Below, in pieces: positions 56,362 to 64,000 of a stretch of 64,000 nucleotides of DNA. The DNA is from Ignavibacteria bacterium. Lineage in GTDB: Bacteria > Bacteroidota > Ignavibacteria > Tepidaquicellales > Tepidaquicellaceae. The notes below the pieces were generated by a model. It was not told where the DNA came from, did not search any database, and was given only the letters and a program-made list of their open reading frames with translations. Location of the stretch: NCBI GenBank assembly GCA_016716125.1, contig JADJWZ010000038.1, positions 8,844 to 72,843 of the forward strand, given 5' to 3'. A program made the translations under genes and the position numbers. How positions within the stretch are numbered: the first letter of the stretch is position 1; every line of letters begins with the position of its first letter.

Positions 56362-56877
56362 TCATTTGTAATTTGTAATTGCAGTTAATATATCCTTCCT
56401 TGCCAGCAGATAAGAATCGCATCCCGCAATTCTGATTTGAACAAAGTCAGTGTCATTCAATATATTTTCAATTTCATTGTTGTTAATAATCAGTGGATGA
56501 TTGAAGAAATAATTATTGACAAGTATCAGATTGACATTATTATCACGAAAGAATTCTTCCACAGGCGCTTGCAGTTTTTCATCACTTACATAAGTCCATC
56601 CATTTTTTAAGAATGTCATGATGCCGGGTCCTACGGCAAAAAAATTAATCTTAGTTTGAAATTCAAATTTGTTCAGTTCGCTCGCTGTGTGAATTCTTGT
56701 GCAGTCAGTATCGTGAATTGATACTGACCCGGCTCTGAACGGTATTATAATAATAAACAGCAAAGCTGAAATCACAGATACCGGGAATGAATATTTTTCA
56801 AACTGCGAATCATGTCTGATACATAATGAAAGTTCATAACTTAAAAAGATCAGCAGAAATGCTATAATGAAAATCAT
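56362..56877 (-). CDS. C-terminal part of a frameshifted membrane glycosyltransferase
   Basis: The start of this frame (MIFIIAFLLIFLSYELSLC) is a membrane helix, followed by a soluble periplasmic part (NKFEFQTKINFFAVGPGIMT) and EEFFRDNNVNLILVNNYFFN. It overlaps the end of the 376-residue frame upstream and continues its topology: reading HYMIFIIAFLLIF after YPR restores one protein of about 530 residues, ending here at 56362. It is the second half of that gene, not an independent protein. Confidence 0.65.
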   Translation of the reverse strand: MIFIIAFLLIFLSYELSLCIRHDSQFEKYSFPVSVISALLFIIIIPFRAGSVSIHDTDCTRIHTASELNKFEFQTKINFFAVGPGIMTFLKNGWTYVSDEKLQAPVEEFFRDNNVNLILVNNYFFNHPLIINNNEIENILNDTDFVQIRIAGCDSYLLARKDILTAITNYK

Positions 56878-57964
56878 ATAGTGAACGGGGATAAAATATC
56901 AGAACTGATATAAAAGGCGGCAGGGAAAATAAAATAAATATAAGATCGAACACGCCAAATTTCTTTTTCTTTATCCGGGCGAGTATAAAATAGCATGTCA
57001 GGATCAACAGCAATATAGAAATAACAAAAAGCATTTCTTTAGGCACGGTGTCTCTTTTCTCAGATAAGAAATAAGGAAGCGCATCTTCAATGTGTTCAAG
57101 TGTCCTGTAAAAGTTATATCCCATGTGCTCAAGGAAAAGCGGGGGATTGTTTATAAAAGCTTTTGACATTGAATAATCAGTTGAAAAGTCGCGCCGCATT
57201 ATCTCATCAGGCCGTGTTATTTGATCAAGATTTTGAATTGCGCCTGTTTCTCTTTCCAGTATGTCCCGTGAATAATGCTGCATAAAGGAAATGTTAGCTC
57301 TGTGTCTTGAAACGGGATTGAAAAATATTATGATAATTATCATAAGAACCAGCGGAAAAATTTTTAACGAAAGGCGTAACTTTGGATTGCCTTTGGATTG
57401 TCTCAGAACATATAGAATGAATAAAACAGATAATACAGACAATGTTAAAATGAATTCGGGTCTGATGTAGAGAAGAATAAATGCCAGCAAAACCGCTCCC
57501 AGCAGCTTTTCGCAAGGCTTTTGAATTTTATAAATGAACATAAATCCGAACAGGATGACAGATATAGCGAATTTGGTTATCAAAGGTATTACAAAAATAT
57601 TCGCCGATGAAAACATAAATAAGAGAGCAGCTATGAAAGCCGGAAATATGTTTACCCTCATCACTCTTAAAAAAGAAAACAATAATAGCCCGGGCAGCAC
57701 AAGCAGAATGCTGTTGTTTAAAAAAAATAATTCGAAATTATCCGTTGTAAACAGAGAAAGGATCTTGTACCAGAAATAATAGAGGAAGCCGTCGAGATGA
57801 TGTTTGATAAAAGGATTTAACACAGTTCCTCTGTAAAGGTAAATAGATTCGTCAAAAGGATCTATATCAGTAATGTTTCCCGAATGGTAAGATAGTTTTA
57901 TTCCGATAATTAAGAGTAGAATAAAAATTATATAATCAGGGAAGTGTTTCCTTTGTGAAAACAT
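56834..57964 (-). CDS. Membrane glycosyltransferase (GT39-like), N-terminal part, frameshifted
   Basis: A 376-residue frame with eight or nine membrane helices. DIDPFDESIYLYRG in the first periplasmic loop carries the acidic residue pattern expected of polyprenyl-linked sugar transferases. Near 56880 the frame runs into YPRSLYDFHYSIS and stops, while the next frame gives HYMIFIIAFLL, so one base change at about 56880-56890 splits the gene. A soluble arm follows in the other frame. Function as a lipid-linked sugar transferase is inferred from topology and motif only. Confidence 0.65.
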   Translation of the reverse strand: MFSQRKHFPDYIIFILLLIIGIKLSYHSGNITDIDPFDESIYLYRGTVLNPFIKHHLDGFLYYFWYKILSLFTTDNFELFFLNNSILLVLPGLLLFSFLRVMRVNIFPAFIAALLFMFSSANIFVIPLITKFAISVILFGFMFIYKIQKPCEKLLGAVLLAFILLYIRPEFILTLSVLSVLFILYVLRQSKGNPKLRLSLKIFPLVLMIIIIIFFNPVSRHRANISFMQHYSRDILERETGAIQNLDQITRPDEIMRRDFSTDYSMSKAFINNPPLFLEHMGYNFYRTLEHIEDALPYFLSEKRDTVPKEMLFVISILLLILTCYFILARIKKKKFGVFDLIFILFSLPPFISVLIFYPRSLYDFHYSISADLFKL

Positions 57965-58284
57965 CTAATTAGTTAATAGTTAATAGTTAATAGTATAGTT
58001 AATATCTGTCATTGGTAATTTGTATTTAGAAATTGTAATTAAAACGCCGCGGATTCTTCATCCCTCATCTCTCTTTTATAAAACTTATATATTAATTAAC
58101 AATAAATTACTAACTACTAACTATTAACTACTAACTATTATTTGCTAACTACTAACTACTAACTATTAACTACTAACTATTATTTGCTAACTACTAACTA
58201 TTGACTGCTAACTATTATTTGCTAACTACTAACTATTAACTGCTAACTATTATTTACTAACTACTAACTATTAACTACTAACTA
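57965..58284. repeat. AT-rich simple repeats (TAACTACTAACTATTA units)
   Basis: From about 58107 to 58291, units of CTAACTACTAACTATTAACT and TATTTGCTAACTACTAAC recur many times with small changes, reaching the MscS stop codon. Near 57965-58040 a TTAATAGTTAATAG stretch is followed by TATCTGTCATTGGTAATTTG, as near 53.65 kb. The region is non-coding and lies between two minus-strand genes. Confidence 0.65.
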
Positions 58285-59196
58285 TTAACTATTTTCTCTA
58301 TCCGGATTTATGTTAACTTTTATTTCAGGAACTTCTGTCAATTGGAAAGTGGCCGATGCTAATTTTACTTCGCCCGACGCTTCAATGTCTTTTAATATTC
58401 TGGTAAACAATTGTGTCTTTATAAACCTTCTTTTCTTATAATCGACTACATATCTTAATGTAAATTCTGCCCAGTTGTCGTTGGCTGTCATTGAAAGCAT
58501 CGGCTCGGTCTGAGCATCCTCAAGACGATACTTGTTCTGCAGAGACATCCATTTGGAATGTGATTCCTCTGACAGCTTATTGGCTATTTCGTTTCCTGCT
58601 CTGAGTATCAGCTGACTTGCCATTTCATAATTACTGCCGTAATGGATCGGGATCTTGATCTCATCCCAGAGAAAAGGAAAGTCACCCGAGTAATTAAAAA
58701 CCGGCTCTTTAAATACAAAGCTGTTTGCGATGAGAACTATCCTTCCATTGTAAAGATCGCCGTCAACCCACTGTCCCGTTTCCATAATGGTAGTCCGCAA
58801 AACTCCGATATCAATGACATCGCCTTTAATGCCGCCGAGCTGTACCCTGTCCCCCGTTTTGTAAAATCCGCCGAACATTATTGCGAGCCATCCGGCAAAC
58901 GAGCCAATGACTTCCTGAAGAGCAAAAGCAATCCCGGCGCCGGCGACACCGAGGGCTACGGTTAAGCCTCCAAGATGATCACTGAATACAATTGATACTA
59001 AAAGGATTGTAAAAATATAACCAATTACATTGCTGAATTTTTTTGCGCGGTACCGGTTGTCATTGTCATTTATTTTGTTAAACAGATTTTTCTGAATCAG
59101 TTTGATTATGATCCATATGACAATTAAGCCTGCAGAGATAATAAGTATCTTGCTTACGACGGGCTTCGACATGAATTGTGTTATATTTTCTTCCAT
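58285..59196 (-). CDS. Mechanosensitive ion channel, MscS family
   Basis: A 303-residue inner-membrane channel releasing solutes on hypo-osmotic shock. Two or three N-terminal helices lead to the pore helix region LGVAGAGIAFALQEVIGSFA, with the Gly/Ala-rich face typical of MscS TM3, then the beta domain (GDRVQLGGIKGDVIDIGVL). The C-terminal part is shorter than in E. coli MscS in order of domains but overall length is similar. It starts 28 bases after the broken nitrilase gene. Confidence 0.9.
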   Translation of the reverse strand: MEENITQFMSKPVVSKILIISAGLIVIWIIIKLIQKNLFNKINDNDNRYRAKKFSNVIGYIFTILLVSIVFSDHLGGLTVALGVAGAGIAFALQEVIGSFAGWLAIMFGGFYKTGDRVQLGGIKGDVIDIGVLRTTIMETGQWVDGDLYNGRIVLIANSFVFKEPVFNYSGDFPFLWDEIKIPIHYGSNYEMASQLILRAGNEIANKLSEESHSKWMSLQNKYRLEDAQTEPMLSMTANDNWAEFTLRYVVDYKKRRFIKTQLFTRILKDIEASGEVKLASATFQLTEVPEIKVNINPDRENS

Positions 59197-59224
59197 AGTT
59201 CGATTGAATACTTAAGTTTAAGTA

Positions 59225-60741
59225 TCACTTTCTTTTTAGTTCATAAAGATCTTTCCTTCTGTCTTTCAGATTCTTAACACTCCCGTAATTATGCAGCTGA
59301 GTAAGAAGATCTATGTCAACATCGGAAATGAGAATCATTTCGGTATTGGGAGTCGCTTCGGTTTTGATTCCGTTAATCGGGAACGGAAAATCACATGGAG
59401 TGAACACCATTGACTGCGCATACTGAATATCCATGTTGTGCACTTTCGGAAGATTACCGACACTTCCTGCAATCGCGACAAAGCATTCGTTTTCAACTGC
59501 TCTCGCCTGAGCGCAGACTCGGACTCTTGAATAAGCGTTCTGTGTATCAGTCAGGAAAGGAACAAACAATATGTTCATACCTTCATCGGCAAGCAGTCTG
59601 CTTAGTTCCGGAAATTCAACATCATAGCAGATCAGAATTCCGATCTTTCCGCGATCGGTGTACCAAAGTCGTACTTTGCTTCCGCCGCGGGTCCCCACCG
59701 CTACGTCCGGGCGTTACTGTATTTTTTCAAATCGTTCAACGGGACAAATCGCGTTTGCAAAGATAACCTGCATTGTGAAGGTCTTCGTTCACAAGTTCGG
59801 CATGCTTCCGGCAATTATATTTATATTATATGAAATGGAGAGCTTAGAAAATTCCTTTACAATTTTGTCAGTATATACAGCAAGATTTCTGATTGCTTCG
59901 ACTTCACTCAGATGATTATACTCTGCCATCAGCGGCGCGTTGAAGAATTCCGGGAACATACAGAAATCACTCTTATAACCGCTGAGAGCGTCAACAAAAT
60001 ATTCCGCCTGCTGCATCAGCTCGTCAACGCTTCTGCAAGGTCTCATCTGCCGTTGAACCAGACCGAGACGATTACTTTCTTGGCGGATTTCGGTTTCTTA
60101 TTGTCTTTCTCATAATCAATGTTGTTATCCCATTTAAGCAGCACTGCATATTCTTTTGATGCAGAATCGCCTTCAAGATAATTTTTCAGGATCCGCGCCG
60201 GATGAAAATCATTTGACAGCTGAAAATTCAGAACAGGATCGTGAATCTCCCGTGATCTTACTTTTTCAATATATTCCTTCGGAGTAAGTTCTTTAGAATA
60301 GTTGTGATAGTGAGGAATTCTTCCGCCAAACATAATTCCTTCAAGATTGATTTTCTCACACAGCGATTTACGGTATTCGTACAATCTTCTTCCGAGTCGA
60401 AGACCTCTGTATTCAGGTTTAATAAACACATCAATTCCGTACAGCATATTTCCTTCAGGATCATGAGTATCAAACCTGTAATTTCCTGTTATGTCTCTGT
60501 ATGAATGCTTCTCTTCAATGTCTTCATCATCAATGATAATAGATAATGCGCATCCGGCAATTTTACCGTTGATCTTTACTACTACCTGCCCCTCCGGAAA
60601 TTTCTCCAGCAAATTTTATATGCTCTTCCTTCAGATAGAATTCGGCATTGATACGTAAGAATCAATCATTACTTCTTTCAGTTCAGGATAATCATCTATA
60701 CTCAAATAGGGAAGTTCTACATTTTCGACCGGATCATTCAT
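59225..60741 (-). pseudogene. Frameshifted GNAT-nitrilase fusion gene
   Basis: Protein pieces in order: MNDPVENVELPYLSIDDYP (from the ATG at 60741), a GNAT domain (GIDVFIKPEYRGLRLGRRLY), then a carbon-nitrogen hydrolase with FCMFPEFFNAP (Glu), ILICYDVEFPELSR (Cys) and FVPFLTDTQNAYS. Together they match a fusion of about 505 residues. At least four frame changes occur (near 60640, 60045, 59780 and 59700), plus a GC-rich patch at about 59684-59718 unlike the surroundings. Each could be real decay or poor sequence; with so many I call it a pseudogene. The intact fusion is a predicted amidohydrolase of unknown substrate. Confidence 0.75.
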
Positions 60742-61100
60742 TAGTTCAGATTTTGTTTATTTAAAATAAGATTTTTTATGATAATACTGCCTATGAAAAA
60801 CAAGCAGTATGTGATATTTAATTTGAAAATAATATTAATGAGACAATTTTGCACTACTTTTAACTCTCCACATGTTTTGTTAGCAGATCTTTAGAAATTT
60901 CGTATTAATGACTGAGGAAAAATGCGGACCGACAACATTACGAATCCGGATAAATATATTCTCTTCAACAATGTTAACCTGGTGACGTCTTCTTGAGGAG
61001 GGGGTAATTTACTTTTTTTACTGATTTCTATTTAACTTTTTCATTCTGTGAAAATTAATTCAAAGAAATTATTCAGAACACCTGAACGGGGAGCAGCAGT
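60742..61100. other. Intergenic region without a supported gene
   Basis: No coding frame, RNA gene or clear repeat is seen here; it separates the broken GNAT-nitrilase gene from the broken antiporter. Confidence 0.4.
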
Positions 61101-62280
61101 TTATTCCTGAACATCCAGCGAAGTTTGTTTTTTATTAAATAAAATTCCTGCCATCATAACTAATGCCGAAAGAAGTATCACCTGAATTACAAGTGAATCG
61201 TTCACATACGGTATTTGTCTTGTTACCGGTATTGAGATGAATAAAAGTATCGTAATCAATCCTCTCGGCGCAATATAAAGCAAAGGGCTGATCGGCATTT
61301 TCGCAATTGAAAGCTGAATGTATCTAATGAATAATACCAATGATATAATAATGACTGAAATCAGCAAACCTAACGGATTCAGTAAATCTCTTGCATTAAT
61401 GAGATATCCGAACAGCAGGAAGAACATCGATTTTATCAGAAATGTCAGTTCATTCACAATCTCTCTGAATCGTGAACTTCTTGTCCGAACTTTTCAGGCG
61501 CCAGTTTCTTTATAAGGGAAAAATTCTTAAACTCATCGAGATTGTTAAGAAGCAGACCGAAGACAAGTATGAACACCAGCGCCGGAAGATAGTAGATCTT
61601 TGAGACGGTATAAATTATTATCACTATCATGATTATTGGGATGAACTTCACATGATGGTCTATGCTTTATCATAAGCGCCAGTCCGATGCTCGCGACAAA
61701 TGAAACAATCAGTATGCTGAGTATCTGCAGAAAAAAATTTCCGGCTGCATTGAAATCCAGTACTTCATTCAGCGTAAAGAAATTAAAAATTATTACTCCG
61801 AATATATCAGACATGCTGGATTCGTAAACGATAAATTCTTTGCTTGAATTATCTAGATTACTGACACTCGGTATTGCAACTGCGCTGCTGATAATACACA
61901 ATGGAATTGCATTAATTAAACAAGTCACAAAGCCTTTATCGGTAATGTAGTTAAAAATCCATCCGATAATCAGAACGAAGTAGTAAAGGTATTGCGGCAG
62001 AAAGCGCTGACTTAATAATTAAGTTCTTCTTATCGTTGTTTAATTCAAGCTCAAGGCTGCCCTCGAGAACTATCATAATGAGACCGATTGTTCCAATAAT
62101 TGGCAGAAGAAGATTAAGGTTGGGAATAAAAAAACCGGAAAAATCGGAAAGCTGTCTGAAGCCCCAACCAAGCAAGAGAAGCAAAACGACAGTCGGTATT
62201 TTCGTATGCTTCGAGCTAAGATCGAAAGCATATGATATAAGTATCAGTATACAGAGAACTAATATGACAGTTGAACTCAT
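61101..62280 (-). pseudogene. Frameshifted cation:proton antiporter
   Basis: Four frames join into one polytopic membrane protein of about 395 residues: MSSTVILVLCILILISYAFD with TKIPTVVLLLLLGW, then PLCIISSAVAIPSVSNLD (typical of CPA-type antiporters), then YYLPALVFILVFGLLLNNL, and finally LTFLIKSMFFLLFGYLI with PLLYIAPRGLITILLFISIP. Frame breaks fall near 61950, 61650 and 61455. The family exchanges Na+ or K+ for H+. No regulatory TrkA domain is seen. It is broken three times over 1.2 kb. Confidence 0.75.
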
Positions 62281-62984
62281 TTGTCGGAAATTATCTTAAT
62301 GTATTGCATGAATAGGATTTAAAGGAAGCAAAATACTTTGGCAGTGCATAACAAACAATGAACTAATGATAATGGACAGATAAACTTTCTTCAAAACTGA
62401 AAGTGATCAACATTTGTAAATTCGCACAAAAAAAGATTCTTTCTTACTCAGGCATTAGATTTAACTGAATAACCTGATACTTAATGATGAAATACTTAAT
62501 GCCATAAACAAAAAAAACCGGAAGAATCTCTTCTCCCAGCTTTAATTAATTATAAATGTTAAATGTCAGATGTTAAATATCAGTTGTTAAATAGTTGTTA
62601 ACTACTCATATTTAAAATACAAGCCTCGTTGTTTTCTCGTACACAAAGACAAAATGCGGAGTAACGAAGTAGGAATAACTCAGGCATTTTTGTCTTTTAT
62701 AACTATGATTTTCTTAAGTTATTTCATATTTAATTTTTACCATCCAACTATCAACTATAAGAACTATCTTTTATTTGGACACCGGATTAGTTTTGGACTT
62801 ACTTCTCCTCTTTTTTTTTATATAGGTGTGGGCGACCCTGGCGAATTGATGCAGACATCCATGACTGGAGTTGCTAGTAGTTAAATGCGATTTTCCTCAC
62901 ACTAACTGTTTTCCTATTTGTGATAGTGTAGGTACTATGGTAAATATTATTTTGATTTATTAAATTTGCTTTCTGCAATCGGCT
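62281..62984. other. Intergenic region with degenerate TGTTAAAT repeats
   Basis: Around 62553-62605 the word TGTTAAAT recurs four or more times. A 76-codon plus-strand frame at 62654 has a hydrophobic start but no recognisable family and no ribosome binding site; I do not call it a gene. The rest shows nothing. Confidence 0.35.
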
Positions 62985-64000
62985 TTAAGGTTTCAGTAAT
63001 TGATATTCTTTTTCAGTTATCAAAACATATCGTATTCGATTCAATAGTTTTCTTGCTATCTCTATTATACTCTTTACTGCTATCGTTCTTTTAAATAATT
63101 TCTGTATGAAAAAGTTAATGACGGATCTTTTCTTATTGCTACCCAACAGTTCCAACAATGCTTTCGTAAGTACCGAGTTTACCCTGTTTTGTAACTCATA
63201 TCTCCTTTCATTTGTCACTGCTCGTGAGTTCATCGGGAATTAATCCTACATACGAACTTGGCTTATTCAAACTGCTGTATATTTTCATATCTCCAAGTTC
63301 CGTTAAATTATCATTGCTGTAAGTGTACTTATTCCGGGAATCGTCGTTAATAACTTTACATACTTCTTATAAGCCGGGCCTAATGACAATGCTCGTATTG
63401 TTTGTCAGATCACTTATTGTTTTTCGGAAATATTCTAACTCGTTATTAATGTCTTAACTCAGTAGATCTTCCCAGTATCATTGCATAAACTTTTCAGCCA
63501 TTGTATAAGCTTTCGACCAATGTATTTTAATCTTCTCATCACATAAATATTCCAAAAAAACCAAAGAACACTTTTAAATTTGATTCTTGCACCTAGTTTT
63601 TTTCTTACATTATACATGACGGCTCTTACTAATAGTCCATGGTTTTGCTCTATTTCCGACGGAATATATATGCTCTTTAACTCTCTCCGCTGCGAAGACT
63701 CCTACCCAGTTTACGGCTGTCTACCGGGTCAGTTTACGCTTCTTTCTCCTTGTCCGTTGTCGGAACATCCACTGCATTTACTATTATATTAAATATTCCT
63801 TCTTTCTTAAAACTCTCATGGATCGAAACAACAGCCCGCCTCATAAACACTGTAATATGTGCGCCTCAGAATTACATCTTGTGAAGATAACACTTCAATA
63901 CTTCTACTGAGGGTGGTATCGACATTGTTCGTAGTTCAAAGGTATCAGTAAACAAGCTTACCTTCCAACTTTTTTATATACGTCCATACCTACATAAATT
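62985..64000 (-). mobile_element. Decayed IS110-family transposase, cut by the window edge
   Basis: Minus-strand fragments in order from the right edge: YVGMDVYKK (first acidic residue of the DEDD domain), SVYEAG, DVPTTDKEKEA, DPVDSRKLGRSLRSGELKSI, LLTTIPGISTLTAMII, LTELGDMKIYSSLNKPSSYV and, at the end, IARKLLNRIRYVLITEKEYQ. These are the standard IS110/IS1111 landmarks. Stops and frame shifts separate nearly all of them, so it is dead. The start codon is at or beyond base 64000; element ends cannot be defined. Confidence 0.8.

Noticed and set aside
62654..62884. 76-codon plus-strand ORF
   Set aside because: No family, no ribosome binding site, and it sits in a gene-poor region with decayed genes on both sides.
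63580..63792. 70-codon plus-strand ORF
   Set aside because: It is antisense to recognisable IS110 transposase motifs on the minus strand.

Overview
The window is AT-rich bacterial DNA, most likely from the Ignavibacteria or a close relative in the Bacteroidota/Chlorobiota group. The reasons are several proteins with type IX secretion (T9SS) C-terminal sorting domains, including an 'NFPNPFNP' type; gingipain-like C25 peptidases; a short primary sigma factor without region 1.1; and the str/S10 ribosomal operon arrangement. The left two thirds holds mostly intact housekeeping and envelope genes. The right third (about 45.7-64 kb) is looser, with repeats, gene fossils and frameshifted genes.

Layout. 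1-3.9 kb: family 2 glycosyltransferases (one cut by the window edge, one frameshifted). 3.9-13.7 kb: two tandem, paralogous T9SS-exported C25 cysteine peptidases of about 1,630 residues. 13.8-18.4 kb (minus): an operon of a CtpE-like P-type ATPase, a dicarboxylate/amino-acid symporter and a lipoprotein glutathione peroxidase. 18.4-21.9 kb: sparse, with a small secreted protein, a 507-residue unknown protein, a pair of related palindromes and gene remnants. 21.9-22.97 kb: a GH5-like hydrolase. 23-26.9 kb (minus): plsC-gatC-kdsB-GNAT-pyrG. 27.5-31.9 kb (minus): a manganese/zinc-type ABC uptake operon, mntR - binding protein - outer membrane barrel - ATPase - permease. The permease carries a complete MntR-like domain at its C-terminus, and a 24-nt palindrome lies just upstream of mntR. 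32.1-38.4 kb: phosphoesterase, diheme cytochrome c, RdgB, Asp-box protein, tRNA-Arg, esterase and rpoD. 38.4-38.9 kb: a dead PIN-domain gene. 39.1-45.6 kb (minus): rpsL-rpsG-fusA-[tRNA-Ile(UAU)]-tuf-rpsJ-rplC-rplD-rplW.

45.7-64 kb: beta-barrel and lipoprotein genes, a 21-nt minisatellite with a heptapeptide reading frame, membrane glycosyltransferases, a VCBS-repeat T9SS protein, an FkbM methyltransferase, a 12-copy array of an 87-nt double-hairpin repeat, MscS, a broken GNAT-nitrilase gene, a broken cation/proton antiporter and a decayed IS110-family transposase at the right edge.

The strongest leads for something unusual are the permease-MntR fusion in an operon that also encodes a free MntR, the 87-nt hairpin array with scattered solitary relatives, the FAM3/ILEI-like segment inside the C25 peptidases, and the tRNA-Ile(UAU) between fusA and tuf. 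No CRISPR array, intact defence system or prophage was found.
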